A DNA stretch of 64,000 bases from CAIZGX01 sp046048875 (GTDB taxonomy: Bacteria > Bacteroidota > Bacteroidia > Flavobacteriales_D > Sanyastnellaceae). The stretch spans positions 139,257 through 203,256 of the forward strand of contig JBJOFG010000001.1 of NCBI GenBank assembly GCA_046048875.1, written 5' to 3'. The notes beneath the pieces are model-generated. The model saw only the letters and a list, made by a program, of their open reading frames with translations, searched no databases and was not told the DNA's origin. This document shows, one piece after another, positions 52,780-60,656 of the stretch (positions are counted from its first letter, which is position 1; each line of letters starts with the position of its first letter). Both the position numbers and the translations under genes were made by a program.

Positions 52780-53641
52780 TTTGAAAGTGTTTCTTACTGG
52801 CTCTTCTGGATTTTTGGGCTCTAATTTTTTGTTGGTTTTAAAAAAATATGGGCACACGATTATTGATCCAGCGAGAGAATGCTTACAAAATGAATTAGGT
52901 AATCTGAAAATACTTGATTTGATAGTTCATTGCGCAGGCAAAGCACATTCAATCAAAAACTCAGGTGAAGAAGAAAAAGCGTTTTTCGATTCAAACGTTG
53001 AATTGACGAAAAGACTGACAAGCATTATTTCTGAAAACGCAATTCGAGTAAATACATTTGTCTTCATAAGCACCGTGGCTGTGTACGGAAGAGAAGAAGG
53101 AGATAGAATCACAGAAGAATTTCCTTTGAACGGACAATCGGCCTACGCGCGTTCGAAAATCCTAGCCGAGCAGCACTTGATTCAATGGGCGAAAAAGGAA
53201 TGCGTGAATCTCGTTATCCTTCGTTTGCCACTCATTTTCGGAGAAAATGCACCCGGAAATTTGGGAGCCATGGAACGCGCAATAAAAGGCCGATACTATT
53301 TTCAGATAGGAACCGGAAATGCTCGAAGAAGCATGATTCATGTTGAACAATTGGCTGAATTTATCCCAACTCTTGTGGGCAAATCAGGTATTTACAACTT
53401 AACAGATGGACACCATTCGACTTATCTCGAAGTGGCTAATTATTTCGGGAGCAAGCACAAGAAAAGAATTAAATCGCTTCCTTTGGCTTTGCTGAAACCA
53501 ATTGCAAAGTTTGGTGACGTAATTCCGAAATTTCCATTAAATTCGTATCGACTATCGAAACTTTACCAATCACTAACTTTTTGTGACCAAAAGGCAAGAA
53601 GAGAATTGGGGTGGACAGGGTCGAACGCACTTAAGCAATAA
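52772..53641 (+). CDS. NAD-dependent epimerase/dehydratase (WbpV-like)
   Basis: A 289-residue extended SDR protein starting with TTG and overlapping the previous gene by 8 bases. It shows VFLTGSSGFLGSNFLLVLK, DLIVHCAGKAHSI, FISTVAVYGREEG and the catalytic SAYARSKILAEQHL. Such genes, placed directly before a WecA/WbpL-type gene, usually make UDP-N-acetylquinovosamine by reducing the 4-keto sugar. PseB-like product or another 4-keto sugar could be the substrate. That role is inferred from context. Confidence 0.82.
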   Translation: MTDLKVFLTGSSGFLGSNFLLVLKKYGHTIIDPARECLQNELGNLKILDLIVHCAGKAHSIKNSGEEEKAFFDSNVELTKRLTSIISENAIRVNTFVFISTVAVYGREEGDRITEEFPLNGQSAYARSKILAEQHLIQWAKKECVNLVILRLPLIFGENAPGNLGAMERAIKGRYYFQIGTGNARRSMIHVEQLAEFIPTLVGKSGIYNLTDGHHSTYLEVANYFGSKHKKRIKSLPLALLKPIAKFGDVIPKFPLNSYRLSKLYQSLTFCDQKARRELGWTGSNALKQ

Positions 53642-54619
53642 ATGAATCTTATTACAGAAACCCTCTCAGGTAAGCCTATCTACTTCGGATGGATAATGGC
53701 GTTTGCCCTGTTGTTCGGGTATCTGAAAATTGCACCACTTTACAACATCATAGACAAACCCAATCAACGCAGCTCGCACACCTATCCAACCATTCGCGGA
53801 GCGGGAATTGTTTTTCCTGTTTTGTTTGTGTTTTTTGTGCTGGTATTCGGGCACCCGGGCGGATTGGTAGATCTCATAATGGGTATAACGCTTCTTGGAG
53901 TTGTAAGCTTTTACGACGATGTGCGTGATGTTCCTTTCGGCCTGCGACTGTTTGCGCAACTCATTTCCGTTGGTTTGTTGTTCAATGAACTCTTTGTCTG
54001 GCTGTGGCCAGTTTGGTTGCTAGTGCTTGTGGCAATTATGGTCATTGCTACCATAAACGCGTTTAACTTCATGGATGGTATCAACGGAATAACAGGCATT
54101 TACGGACTAGTTACCGCAATTTCACTTTACGCGGTGCAGCAAGACATTGCTTTATTGGGATTAATTGCAGCTTTAATGGCGTTCTTGTTCTTCAATCTTC
54201 GGAAAAAAGCCAAGTGCTTCAGCGGCGATGTAGGAGCCGTAGCCCTGGCCTTCATCTTTGCTTATTACATTCTGAATTTCTCTGTTGAAGCTCAAAATCC
54301 TATTTGGATATTGCTTCTTTCGGTATATGGAATTGATGCAGCAATTACCATTCTTTTCAGATTAATTCGAAAAGAAAATATTCTTCGCGGACATCGCTCA
54401 CATTTCTACCAGTTCTTAGCCAACGAAAAACAAATACCACACGTTTGGGTAGCGCTAATTTTCGGTGCTACACAAGCAATATTCAACGGGATATTTTTCT
54501 ATTTCTACAACGAACAACAATTTGTTCCTATTGGAATAGCCTTCGGAATATTGGTCTTTATTTACCTAGCACTGCGCATAGCCTTAGAAGGAAAATCCTT
54601 GGTGCAGAAAAAACAATAG
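53642..54619 (+). CDS. Initiating sugar-phosphate transferase (WecA/WbpL/MraY family)
   Basis: A 325-residue membrane protein with about nine to ten helices. Catalytic motifs of the family are visible: IIDKPNQRSSHTYPTIRGAG, the first aspartates in SFYDDVRDVPFGLR, FNFMDGINGITG, the magnesium site CFSGDVGAVALAF, and HRSHFYQFL near residue 245. It transfers a sugar phosphate from UDP-HexNAc or UDP-QuiNAc to undecaprenyl phosphate and so starts each repeat unit. It is the last gene of the compact operon and is followed by a terminator-like hairpin. Confidence 0.94.
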   Translation: MNLITETLSGKPIYFGWIMAFALLFGYLKIAPLYNIIDKPNQRSSHTYPTIRGAGIVFPVLFVFFVLVFGHPGGLVDLIMGITLLGVVSFYDDVRDVPFGLRLFAQLISVGLLFNELFVWLWPVWLLVLVAIMVIATINAFNFMDGINGITGIYGLVTAISLYAVQQDIALLGLIAALMAFLFFNLRKKAKCFSGDVGAVALAFIFAYYILNFSVEAQNPIWILLLSVYGIDAAITILFRLIRKENILRGHRSHFYQFLANEKQIPHVWVALIFGATQAIFNGIFFYFYNEQQFVPIGIAFGILVFIYLALRIALEGKSLVQKKQ

Positions 54620-54656
54620 CAGGAAAACGCCGCGGTGATTTATATATTTATCAAAG

Positions 54657-54679
54657 AGCCAGCTCGCTGGTTTTTTTTA
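54657..54679 (+). terminator. Probable rho-independent terminator
   Basis: CCAGC at 54659-54663 and GCTGG at 54666-54670 form a perfect 5-base stem with a 2-base minimal loop, so a slightly opened stem is likely. A run of eight T follows. It lies about 40 bases after the initiating transferase stop and before the NeuD-like gene, so it would end the long operon. The stem is short, so termination may be partial. Confidence 0.6.
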
Positions 54680-54717
54680 TTTGATATCGTTGCAAGTTGT
54701 GGTAAATTTGAGCACAG

Positions 54718-55254
54718 ATGAGTGAACCAATAGTCATAGTGGGTGCAGGTGGATTGGGCAAGGAAATAGCCTGCTTGATTGAGGGCATTTCCGAATACCA
54801 AGTGACTGGTTTTTATGACGACTATATACCAAAGGATGAACTTGTTTTAGGCAAGTACTCCGTGTTAGGTACTACAACTGATTTGATGGGTCTGAACAAT
54901 GAGCAATCGGTGGTTGTAGCTTTCGGAAATCCGAAGACACGAAAGAAAGTGTGGGAGTTATTGGTTTCAAATGAAAAATTAAATTTCCCTTCGCTCATTC
55001 ATCCGCAAGCATTGCTCATGAACAAAGACCGAATATCATTGGGTAGCGGAGTCGTTGTTTTCCCTTTTTCCATATTAACCACAGACATAGTTTTAGGCGA
55101 CAACTGCCTTGTGCACACGCGCGCTTCTGTTCATCACGATGTGAACGTTGGCGCACATTCAGTCATTATGCCCGGTGCAAGATTGGTCATGAGCGAGCAA
55201 TTTGATGAGGCCACTTTCGTGGAGAGCAATTACTTCAAACCACATTCATTTTGA
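54718..55254 (+). CDS. NeuD/PglD-like sugar O- or N-acyltransferase
   Basis: A 178-residue protein with an N-terminal Rossmann-like part, IVIVGAGGLGKEIACLI, and a C-terminal left-handed beta-helix made of hexapeptide repeats, for example SLGSGVVVFPFSIL and VLGDNCLVHTRASVHHDVNV. The histidine pair in VHHDV is the usual catalytic base region. The family acetylates sialic acids (NeuD) or bacillosamine precursors (PglD). It may decorate one of the nonulosonic acids. It lies after the terminator, and its stop overlaps the rfbB TTG start. Confidence 0.88.
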   Translation: MSEPIVIVGAGGLGKEIACLIEGISEYQVTGFYDDYIPKDELVLGKYSVLGTTTDLMGLNNEQSVVVAFGNPKTRKKVWELLVSNEKLNFPSLIHPQALLMNKDRISLGSGVVVFPFSILTTDIVLGDNCLVHTRASVHHDVNVGAHSVIMPGARLVMSEQFDEATFVESNYFKPHSF

Positions 55255-56306
55255 AAAATATATTAATCACCGGCGGAGCCGGATTCATTGGCTCGCATGT
55301 TGTTCGTCATTTTTTATTGACGCGTAGCGATTTGAAAGTCGTAAACCTCGACAAACTCACCTACGCAGGTAACCTAGAGAATCTGAAAGATGTGGAGCAT
55401 TTTCCGAATTATGCGTTTGAGAAAGGGGATATAGCAGACGCTTCTTTTATAAAGTCTTTATTCGAGAAATACAATTTCGACGGTGTTATTCATTTGGCGG
55501 CAGAGTCGCACGTAGATCGCAGCATTACGAATCCGATGGAGTTTGTGCAAACAAATGTGGTGGGTACGGTTACACTTCTGAACGCTGCCGTTGCGCATTG
55601 GAAGAACAACTTCGAAGGCAAACGCTTTTACCACATATCTACCGATGAAGTATATGGCGAGTTGCACAATCCAGAAGACTTCTTCACCGAAGAAACTTCG
55701 TACGATCCACGTTCGCCTTATTCCGCTTCCAAAGCAGCTTCCGATCATTTTGTTCGGGCTTACGGAAACACCTACGGTCTTCCTATTGTTGTTAGCAACT
55801 GCTCGAACAACTACGGTCCAAATCACTTTCCAGAAAAATTAATTCCACTCATCATTCACAACATCATTCACCAAAAACCCCTTCCCGTTTACGGAAAAGG
55901 AGAGAATGTGCGCGACTGGCTTTATGTGGAAGATCACGCTAAAGCCATTGACAAAGTGTTTCATGAAGGGAAAATTGGAGAGACCTATAACATTGGCGGA
56001 TTCAACGAATGGAAAAACATAGACGTTGTGAAACTTCTGTGCAAGGTATTAGACAGAAAATTAAATCGCGAAGTGGGAGCGTCGGAAAAGTTGATTCAAT
56101 TCGTTACCGATCGTGCTGGACACGACTTGCGTTATGCCATAGATTCAACCAAAATCATGAATGAATTGGGATGGAAACCTTCCTTGCAATTTGAAGAAGG
56201 CATTGAAAAAACAGTCGACTGGTATTTGAACAACACTGAGTGGTTGAATAACCTGACTAGTGGCGCCTACCAAACTTATTACAACAATCAATACGTTAAT
56301 CGTTAA
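55251..56306 (+). CDS. rfbB: dTDP-glucose 4,6-dehydratase
   Basis: A 351-residue SDR enzyme starting with TTG in a TTGA overlap and reading NILITGGAGFIGSHVVRHFL. Motifs follow the RmlB order: VVNLDKLTYAGNLENL, VIHLAAESHVDRSI, HISTDEVYGEL and YSASKAASDHFVRAY. It makes dTDP-4-keto-6-deoxyglucose from dTDP-glucose. rfbA follows directly. The rfbC and rfbD genes needed for rhamnose are not in the window, so the final deoxysugar is unknown. Confidence 0.96.
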   Translation: MKNILITGGAGFIGSHVVRHFLLTRSDLKVVNLDKLTYAGNLENLKDVEHFPNYAFEKGDIADASFIKSLFEKYNFDGVIHLAAESHVDRSITNPMEFVQTNVVGTVTLLNAAVAHWKNNFEGKRFYHISTDEVYGELHNPEDFFTEETSYDPRSPYSASKAASDHFVRAYGNTYGLPIVVSNCSNNYGPNHFPEKLIPLIIHNIIHQKPLPVYGKGENVRDWLYVEDHAKAIDKVFHEGKIGETYNIGGFNEWKNIDVVKLLCKVLDRKLNREVGASEKLIQFVTDRAGHDLRYAIDSTKIMNELGWKPSLQFEEGIEKTVDWYLNNTEWLNNLTSGAYQTYYNNQYVNR

Positions 56307-56309
56307 CCC

Positions 56310-57170
56310 ATGAAAGGAATAATTCTCGCTGGAGGTTCAGGCACACGCTTGCATCCGTTAACCTTGGCTGTGAGCAAACAACTCATGCCGGTGTACGATA
56401 AGCCCATGATTTATTATCCGCTTTCAGTTTTGATGTTAGCGGGTATTCGTGAGATATTGATTATTTCTACTCCGCATGATCTACCTGGATTTCGAAAGTT
56501 ATTGGGAGACGGTTCTCAATTGGGCTGCTCCTTCCAATACGCCGAACAACCCGAACCGAATGGACTGGCGCAGGCTTTTGTGATAGGAGAAGAATTTATA
56601 GGGAAAGAGAAAGTCGCTTTAATCTTGGGTGACAATATTTTTTACGCGAGTGGGCTCAGCAAATTATTACAAGCAAGCACCGAAGTAGTTGGTGGGAAAG
56701 TATTCGCTTATCACGTGAATGATCCAGAACGTTACGGCGTGGTAGAATTCGATGAGAGCGGTAAGGTGATTTCGATAGAAGAAAAACCACAACAACCGAA
56801 AAGCAATTACGCTGTTCCTGGATTGTATTTCTACGACAATTCAGTGGTTGAAATTGCCAAGAACCTCAAGCCTTCTGCCCGCGGTGAATACGAGATTACC
56901 GATGTGAATCAAGAATACTTGAAACGCGGACAATTAACAGTCAGTGTCTTTAACCGAGGAACGGCGTGGTTAGATACAGGTACATTTGCTTCGTTGATGC
57001 AAGCTGGGCAATTTGTTCAAGTCATGGAAGAACGTCAAGGACAAAAGATTTCGTGCATAGAGGAGATTGCTTACCGGATGGGGTATATCAATAAAGAGCA
57101 ATTGATTGAATTAGCAAAGCCACTAGTGAAAAGTGGTTACGGTGAATATTTATTGAATTTGTTGAAGTAA
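56310..57170 (+). CDS. rfbA: Glucose-1-phosphate thymidylyltransferase
   Basis: A 286-residue nucleotidyltransferase with the RmlA pattern: GIILAGGSGTRLHPLTLAVS, the sugar site PVYDKPMIYYPLSVLMLAGI, and ALILGDNIFYASG. EYEITDVNQEYL and TAWLDTGTFASL complete the family. It makes dTDP-glucose for rfbB. It starts 3 bases after rfbB. It is the last rightward gene of the locus and meets the leftward nucleotidyltransferase gene after 4 bases. Confidence 0.97.
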   Translation: MKGIILAGGSGTRLHPLTLAVSKQLMPVYDKPMIYYPLSVLMLAGIREILIISTPHDLPGFRKLLGDGSQLGCSFQYAEQPEPNGLAQAFVIGEEFIGKEKVALILGDNIFYASGLSKLLQASTEVVGGKVFAYHVNDPERYGVVEFDESGKVISIEEKPQQPKSNYAVPGLYFYDNSVVEIAKNLKPSARGEYEITDVNQEYLKRGQLTVSVFNRGTAWLDTGTFASLMQAGQFVQVMEERQGQKISCIEEIAYRMGYINKEQLIELAKPLVKSGYGEYLLNLLK

Positions 57171-57174
57171 AGTT

Positions 57175-58335
57175 TCAATATCCCTTAAACGCATGGAAAT
57201 ACCTGCGGTATAATCCAAGTGCGTAGTTATTTCCACTTTTAAATCGCATGTTTAAATATCGTGGTGAAGGAAAAATGCGTCCTAACGCAACGCGTAATTT
57301 ATTCCATGCAGAGAGATGACTTGTTTCGAGTATTAAATATTCAAAAGAGGTAATGCGAGTTTTAGGCAAGGGTTTTTCTTTCAGAAAGTTTAAAATTTTC
57401 TGGGTTATATCTTCATTTAATGCCTCACATTGATTTCTTTCCAACCCAAAGAAACTTTTGTTGTAGATCATTTGAAGTAGCTCCAAAACCTCGTTCAATT
57501 CTGTAAAAAAATGGTGCGACGTGGCAAGTTGTTGTATGCGCTCAGTGTTTAAATTTCCATGCCCACGCATGAGCATTAAATCATAGAGCCAGATGAATTT
57601 GAAAGAGATTCCGTATAGGTGCTTGTGAAGGTGCAAGCAGAGATGTAGAAACTTAAAATCGGGGTCTAACTCATACTCATAGGTTTGGTTCTTTTGTTTG
57701 GCCGATAACCAGAATTGTTCAATGCCTATTGCATGTTCGTCTGCACGATTTAACAAGATGTGCAAGTCAACATTCACCCCGTTTTTTGAGTATTGATAAG
57801 GACTTGGGTTCTTTGTGAGTTTACCTATAAACTCATATTCATCTACAATACTCTCGTGGTAATTATTTTCTTTGAAGATTGCCCTAACCTTTTTTAAGTC
57901 ACTTTTCTTAATCAGAATGTCAATATCGGATGTACCTCGTACACCAGGATCGTTATACAAATGATGAATGAGATCAACTCCTTTCAAAGGAATAAACGGA
58001 ATTTTATTGGAAATAAAAATTTCACGTAACTGGTCAAAGGCGTGAAGAATAATAATGTTTTGAGTGAGTACTTTGTTGTAGAGATTTTCAAGATAAAGAA
58101 TGATACTCTTTGGTACTAAAGGGTTGTTCGCCGCAACTAAAGACTTGTAGCATAACGGTCCTAAGCTCGATCTTAGTGCAAGTTTTTTAAATAATTCCCA
58201 ATTGAAATTTTCGTTCAAAAGTGAATGTAGCTCTGCAGATTCATCTGCACTTAAGTTTTCTTGCGAACACTTCAGTAGAAATGTAGCTTCCGCTGAAAGG
58301 TTATTCCAAAATTTTATGGAAACAGAGTTGTTCAA
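57175..58335 (-). CDS. Nucleotidyltransferase family protein (PF14907-like)
   Basis: A 386-residue protein starting with TTG. Near residue 110 it carries FIPLKGVDLIHHLYNDPGV then RGTSDIDILIKKSD, the nucleotidyltransferase motif of the NTP_transf_5 family. HLCLHLHKHLYGISFKFIWLYDL follows near residue 225. The family occurs in polysaccharide loci across Bacteroidota and elsewhere, with no proven function. It lies 5 bases downstream of the phosphohexomutase gene on the same strand, so the two are probably co-transcribed. Confidence 0.8.
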   Translation of the reverse strand: MNNSVSIKFWNNLSAEATFLLKCSQENLSADESAELHSLLNENFNWELFKKLALRSSLGPLCYKSLVAANNPLVPKSIILYLENLYNKVLTQNIIILHAFDQLREIFISNKIPFIPLKGVDLIHHLYNDPGVRGTSDIDILIKKSDLKKVRAIFKENNYHESIVDEYEFIGKLTKNPSPYQYSKNGVNVDLHILLNRADEHAIGIEQFWLSAKQKNQTYEYELDPDFKFLHLCLHLHKHLYGISFKFIWLYDLMLMRGHGNLNTERIQQLATSHHFFTELNEVLELLQMIYNKSFFGLERNQCEALNEDITQKILNFLKEKPLPKTRITSFEYLILETSHLSAWNKLRVALGRIFPSPRYLNMRFKSGNNYALGLYRRYFHAFKGY

Positions 58336-58340
58336 TTCAA

Positions 58341-60200
58341 CTAGTCGTTCAAAAGCTCCGCTTTAATTACTTCAATCTTCTTTGTCAGTTCATTCTGAAC
58401 TGAAGAAATTTCTTCTGAAGAAGAAATCTCCTTCCGAAGGGAGAAGTAAAACTTAATCTTCGGCTCGGTGCCGCTCGGACGCGCGCTGATCTTGCTGCCG
58501 TCGGTGAGGATGAATTGCAAGACGTCGGAGCTTGGATAGGGGAGAGTGGTTGTTTCTCCGGTAATGATGTTTTTGCATGTGCCTGCTTTCACATCGTGCA
58601 ATTCTGCCAGTGCTACTCCGCCAAGGGTTTGCGGAGGTGTGGTGCGAAGTCGCGACATCATGCTTTGAATTTGCGCAACACCGTCTATTCCCTTCAACGT
58701 AATACTTACCAACTCTTCTTGAAACACACCGTGTTGCAAGTAAAGGTCTTTCAACATTCCCCACATCGTTGTTCCTTTACTCTTCGCGTAAGCAGCAATC
58801 TCTGCGAACTGAACCGCCGATAATGCCGCGTCTTTGTCGCGAACAAAATCACTCACCAAATAGCCGTAGCTCTCTTCTCCGCCCGCCACGAAATTTTCCT
58901 TTCCTTCTTTTTCTTTGATTAATCCCGCTATAAACTTGAATCCTGTTAACGTGTCGTAACACGGTACCCCGAACGACTCCGCAATGCGCGCAATCAATTC
59001 AGTGGTAACAATGGTCTTTCCAATAAACGGACGTTCAGGTAATTTTCCTTTTTCCTTCCCTGCCAATAAACGGTAATACACCAACAAGCTTCCTGCTTGA
59101 TTGCCGTTGATTAAAACCAATTCATTCTGATCGTTTCTCACCGCCAATCCCACACGATCGGTATCCGGATCTGTTCCCAATACCAACTCAGCATTCACTT
59201 TCTCTCCCAACTCCAACGCCATCTTCATGGCCGACTTCTCTTCCGGATTCGGTGATTCCACCGTTGGGAAATTTCCATCCGGCACCGCCTGCTCTTCCAC
59301 CACACTCACATTAGAAAATCCCAACGCCGCCAAGGTCTTCGGTACCAACGTTATCCCCGAACCGTGTATGGAGGTATACACAATGGAAATGTCTTTCTCT
59401 TGCTTCACGGCGTCTTCAGATAAGGTCAGACCACGAACCAATTCTAAATATTTTTCCTCTACATAAGACGGAACGTCTTGAACTAAAGTTAGGTCCTGTG
59501 GAAGGTGTTGCACAAGGTCATTCTGAAGGTTCTTTGAAAGGTCTAATCGAAGGTCATTCTGAAGTTCGTTCCGAAGGTGCTTCGCAAGACCTTCCGCAGG
59601 ACCTTGTGAAACACCTTTCGAAGAACCTTGCTCCGCACCTGCCATAACAGCTTTCACCTCATTGATAATTCCCTTGTCATGCGGCGGCAAGATCTGCCCC
59701 CCATCACTCCAATAAACCTTATATCCGTTGTACTCCTTCGGATTGTGTGAAGCGGTAATAACGATACCCGCCGTGCATTTCAATTCACGAACAGTGAACG
59801 ACAGCAAAGGCGTCGGACGCAATTCAGAAAAGAGATAAACATGAATGCCGTTCTTCGCCAAAATCTCTGCAGCAATATTCGCGAAGTAACTCGAGTTATT
59901 TCTAGAATCGTACGCAATCGCCACCGAACCTTCTCCACCCACTTGCGCGTGGTGTTTCAAAATATAATTCGCCAAACCCTGCGTAGCCATGCCCACGGTA
60001 TACTTGTTCATGCGCATGCTTCCCACACCCATGACACCGCGCAATCCGCCCGTCCCAAATTCCAAATCGGAATAAAACGAATCAATGAACAACTTCTCAT
60101 CTTCACGCTCCATGCGTTCAATCTCTGCACGCGTCTCAGCGTCTAAGTCGTATGTTTTCCAAAGTCTAGCTTTTTCTTTTGCGGATTCTAAGGGGGTCAT
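58341..60200 (-). CDS. Phosphoglucomutase/phosphomannomutase with repeat-derived insert
   Basis: A 619-residue alpha-D-phosphohexomutase. The ATG at 60200 gives MTPLESAKEKARLW, a family-like start; a longer frame to 60242 reads into a hairpin array. The N-terminal domain has FGTGGLRGVMGVG, the phosphoserine loop is in GIVITASHNPKEYNGYK, the metal loop is in LVLGTDPDTDRVG, the sugar loop is FVAGGEESYG, and the phosphate site is SARPSGTEPKIKFY. It should interconvert hexose 1- and 6-phosphates, feeding the rfbA and gmd pathways. Residues about 187-237 come from a hairpin array and form a tetrapeptide repeat. The last 30 residues are also partly repeat-derived. Confidence 0.94.
   Translation of the reverse strand: MTPLESAKEKARLWKTYDLDAETRAEIERMEREDEKLFIDSFYSDLEFGTGGLRGVMGVGSMRMNKYTVGMATQGLANYILKHHAQVGGEGSVAIAYDSRNNSSYFANIAAEILAKNGIHVYLFSELRPTPLLSFTVRELKCTAGIVITASHNPKEYNGYKVYWSDGGQILPPHDKGIINEVKAVMAGAEQGSSKGVSQGPAEGLAKHLRNELQNDLRLDLSKNLQNDLVQHLPQDLTLVQDVPSYVEEKYLELVRGLTLSEDAVKQEKDISIVYTSIHGSGITLVPKTLAALGFSNVSVVEEQAVPDGNFPTVESPNPEEKSAMKMALELGEKVNAELVLGTDPDTDRVGLAVRNDQNELVLINGNQAGSLLVYYRLLAGKEKGKLPERPFIGKTIVTTELIARIAESFGVPCYDTLTGFKFIAGLIKEKEGKENFVAGGEESYGYLVSDFVRDKDAALSAVQFAEIAAYAKSKGTTMWGMLKDLYLQHGVFQEELVSITLKGIDGVAQIQSMMSRLRTTPPQTLGGVALAELHDVKAGTCKNIITGETTTLPYPSSDVLQFILTDGSKISARPSGTEPKIKFYFSLRKEISSSEEISSVQNELTKKIEVIKAELLND
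58386..58440. repeat. Hairpins inside the 3' end of the phosphohexomutase gene
   Basis: CAGTTCA pairs with TGAACTG around TTC, a perfect 7-base stem. After AAGAAATT, a second inverted repeat based on TTCTTC and GAAGAA follows, then CCTTCCGAAGG inside TCT and GAGA flanks. GAAAT words separate the units. They encode the serine- and glutamate-rich C-terminal tail of the mutase. Fit to the array family is weaker than for the insert at 59491. Confidence 0.5.
59491..59640. repeat. In-frame hairpin-leaf array, spacer AAGGT flipping to ACCTT
   Basis: Twelve 7-base mini-hairpins lie inside the phosphohexomutase gene. On the plus strand the spacer is AAGGT (one AAGTT) around CCTGTGG, GTTGCAC, CATTCTG, TCTTTGA, CTAATCG, CATTCTG, CGTTCCG and GCTTCGC. 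It then flips to ACCTT around CCGCAGG, GTGAAAC, TCGAAGA and GCTCCGC. One leaf, CTAATCG, is imperfect. The period is 12 bases, so the reading frame is kept, and the product has a four-residue period with leucine at every fourth place in its second part (AKHL, RNEL, QNDL and so on). Confidence 0.92.
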
Positions 60201-60225
60201 TTCTCTTTGTTTGAAACAAATATAA

Positions 60226-60376
60226 TCACCTGCGGTGATCAATCTGACTTTGTCAGATCAATTGCTATGCAATCAATCACCTGCGGTGATCAATCCTACG
60301 GATTTATCGGAACGATTGATCGCAAAGCGATTGATTCGAAGAATTGATCACGAAGTGATCAAGAGCCCCAAAGGGC
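60226..60376. repeat. Hairpin-leaf array, spacer TCAA flipping to TTGA
   Basis: TCAA separates TCACCTGCGGTGA, TCTGACTTTGTCAGA, TTGCTATGCAA, TCACCTGCGGTGA again and TCCTACGGA. After an imperfect unit the spacer becomes TTGA around TCGCAAAGCGA, TTCGAAGAA and TCACGAAGTGA. One more TCAA leads to GCCCCAAAGGGC. All but one leaf are perfect. The array starts 25 bases upstream of the mutase start codon, so it covers that gene's promoter region. A separate hairpin with stem TTTGTT lies at 60206-60220. Confidence 0.9.
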
Positions 60377-60389
60377 GACATCTGAAATG

Positions 60390-60543
60390 CCCCCAGTGAA
60401 GCTGGGGGATAAAAGTTTAGATTAAATCTGAGTGTAAAAAACCAAAGGTTCCAATTATGAAATAGGAATTACGCAGTAGGAACAACGAAGTTCAAACAAC
60501 GCAGTTCCTCGGGGGCATTTCGAATGCCGCTCGATAAACGAGC
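60390..60543. repeat. Hairpins sharing modules with 15301-15624
   Basis: CCCCCAG pairs with CTGGGGG at 60390-60408. After about 60 ordinary bases, the leaves TACGCAGTA, AACGAAGTT and AACGCAGTT follow, spaced by GGAAC and CAAAC. GCATTTCGAATGC lies at 60515-60527, and GCTCG pairs with CGAGC at 60529-60543. The last two modules, and AACGCAGTT with CCTC, are also present near 15308-15624. No gene was seen in the 673 bases between 60201 and 60873. Confidence 0.75.
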
Positions 60544-60656
60544 TCATTTTCTTATTTGAGGTATTGATTCTTTGATTTTTGTAGCTCACTTCATCCCGAT
60601 TTGCAGCTCGATTTTGGCTAAAAGTGAGCTTGAAATTGAGATTTTTTAAGCCGATT

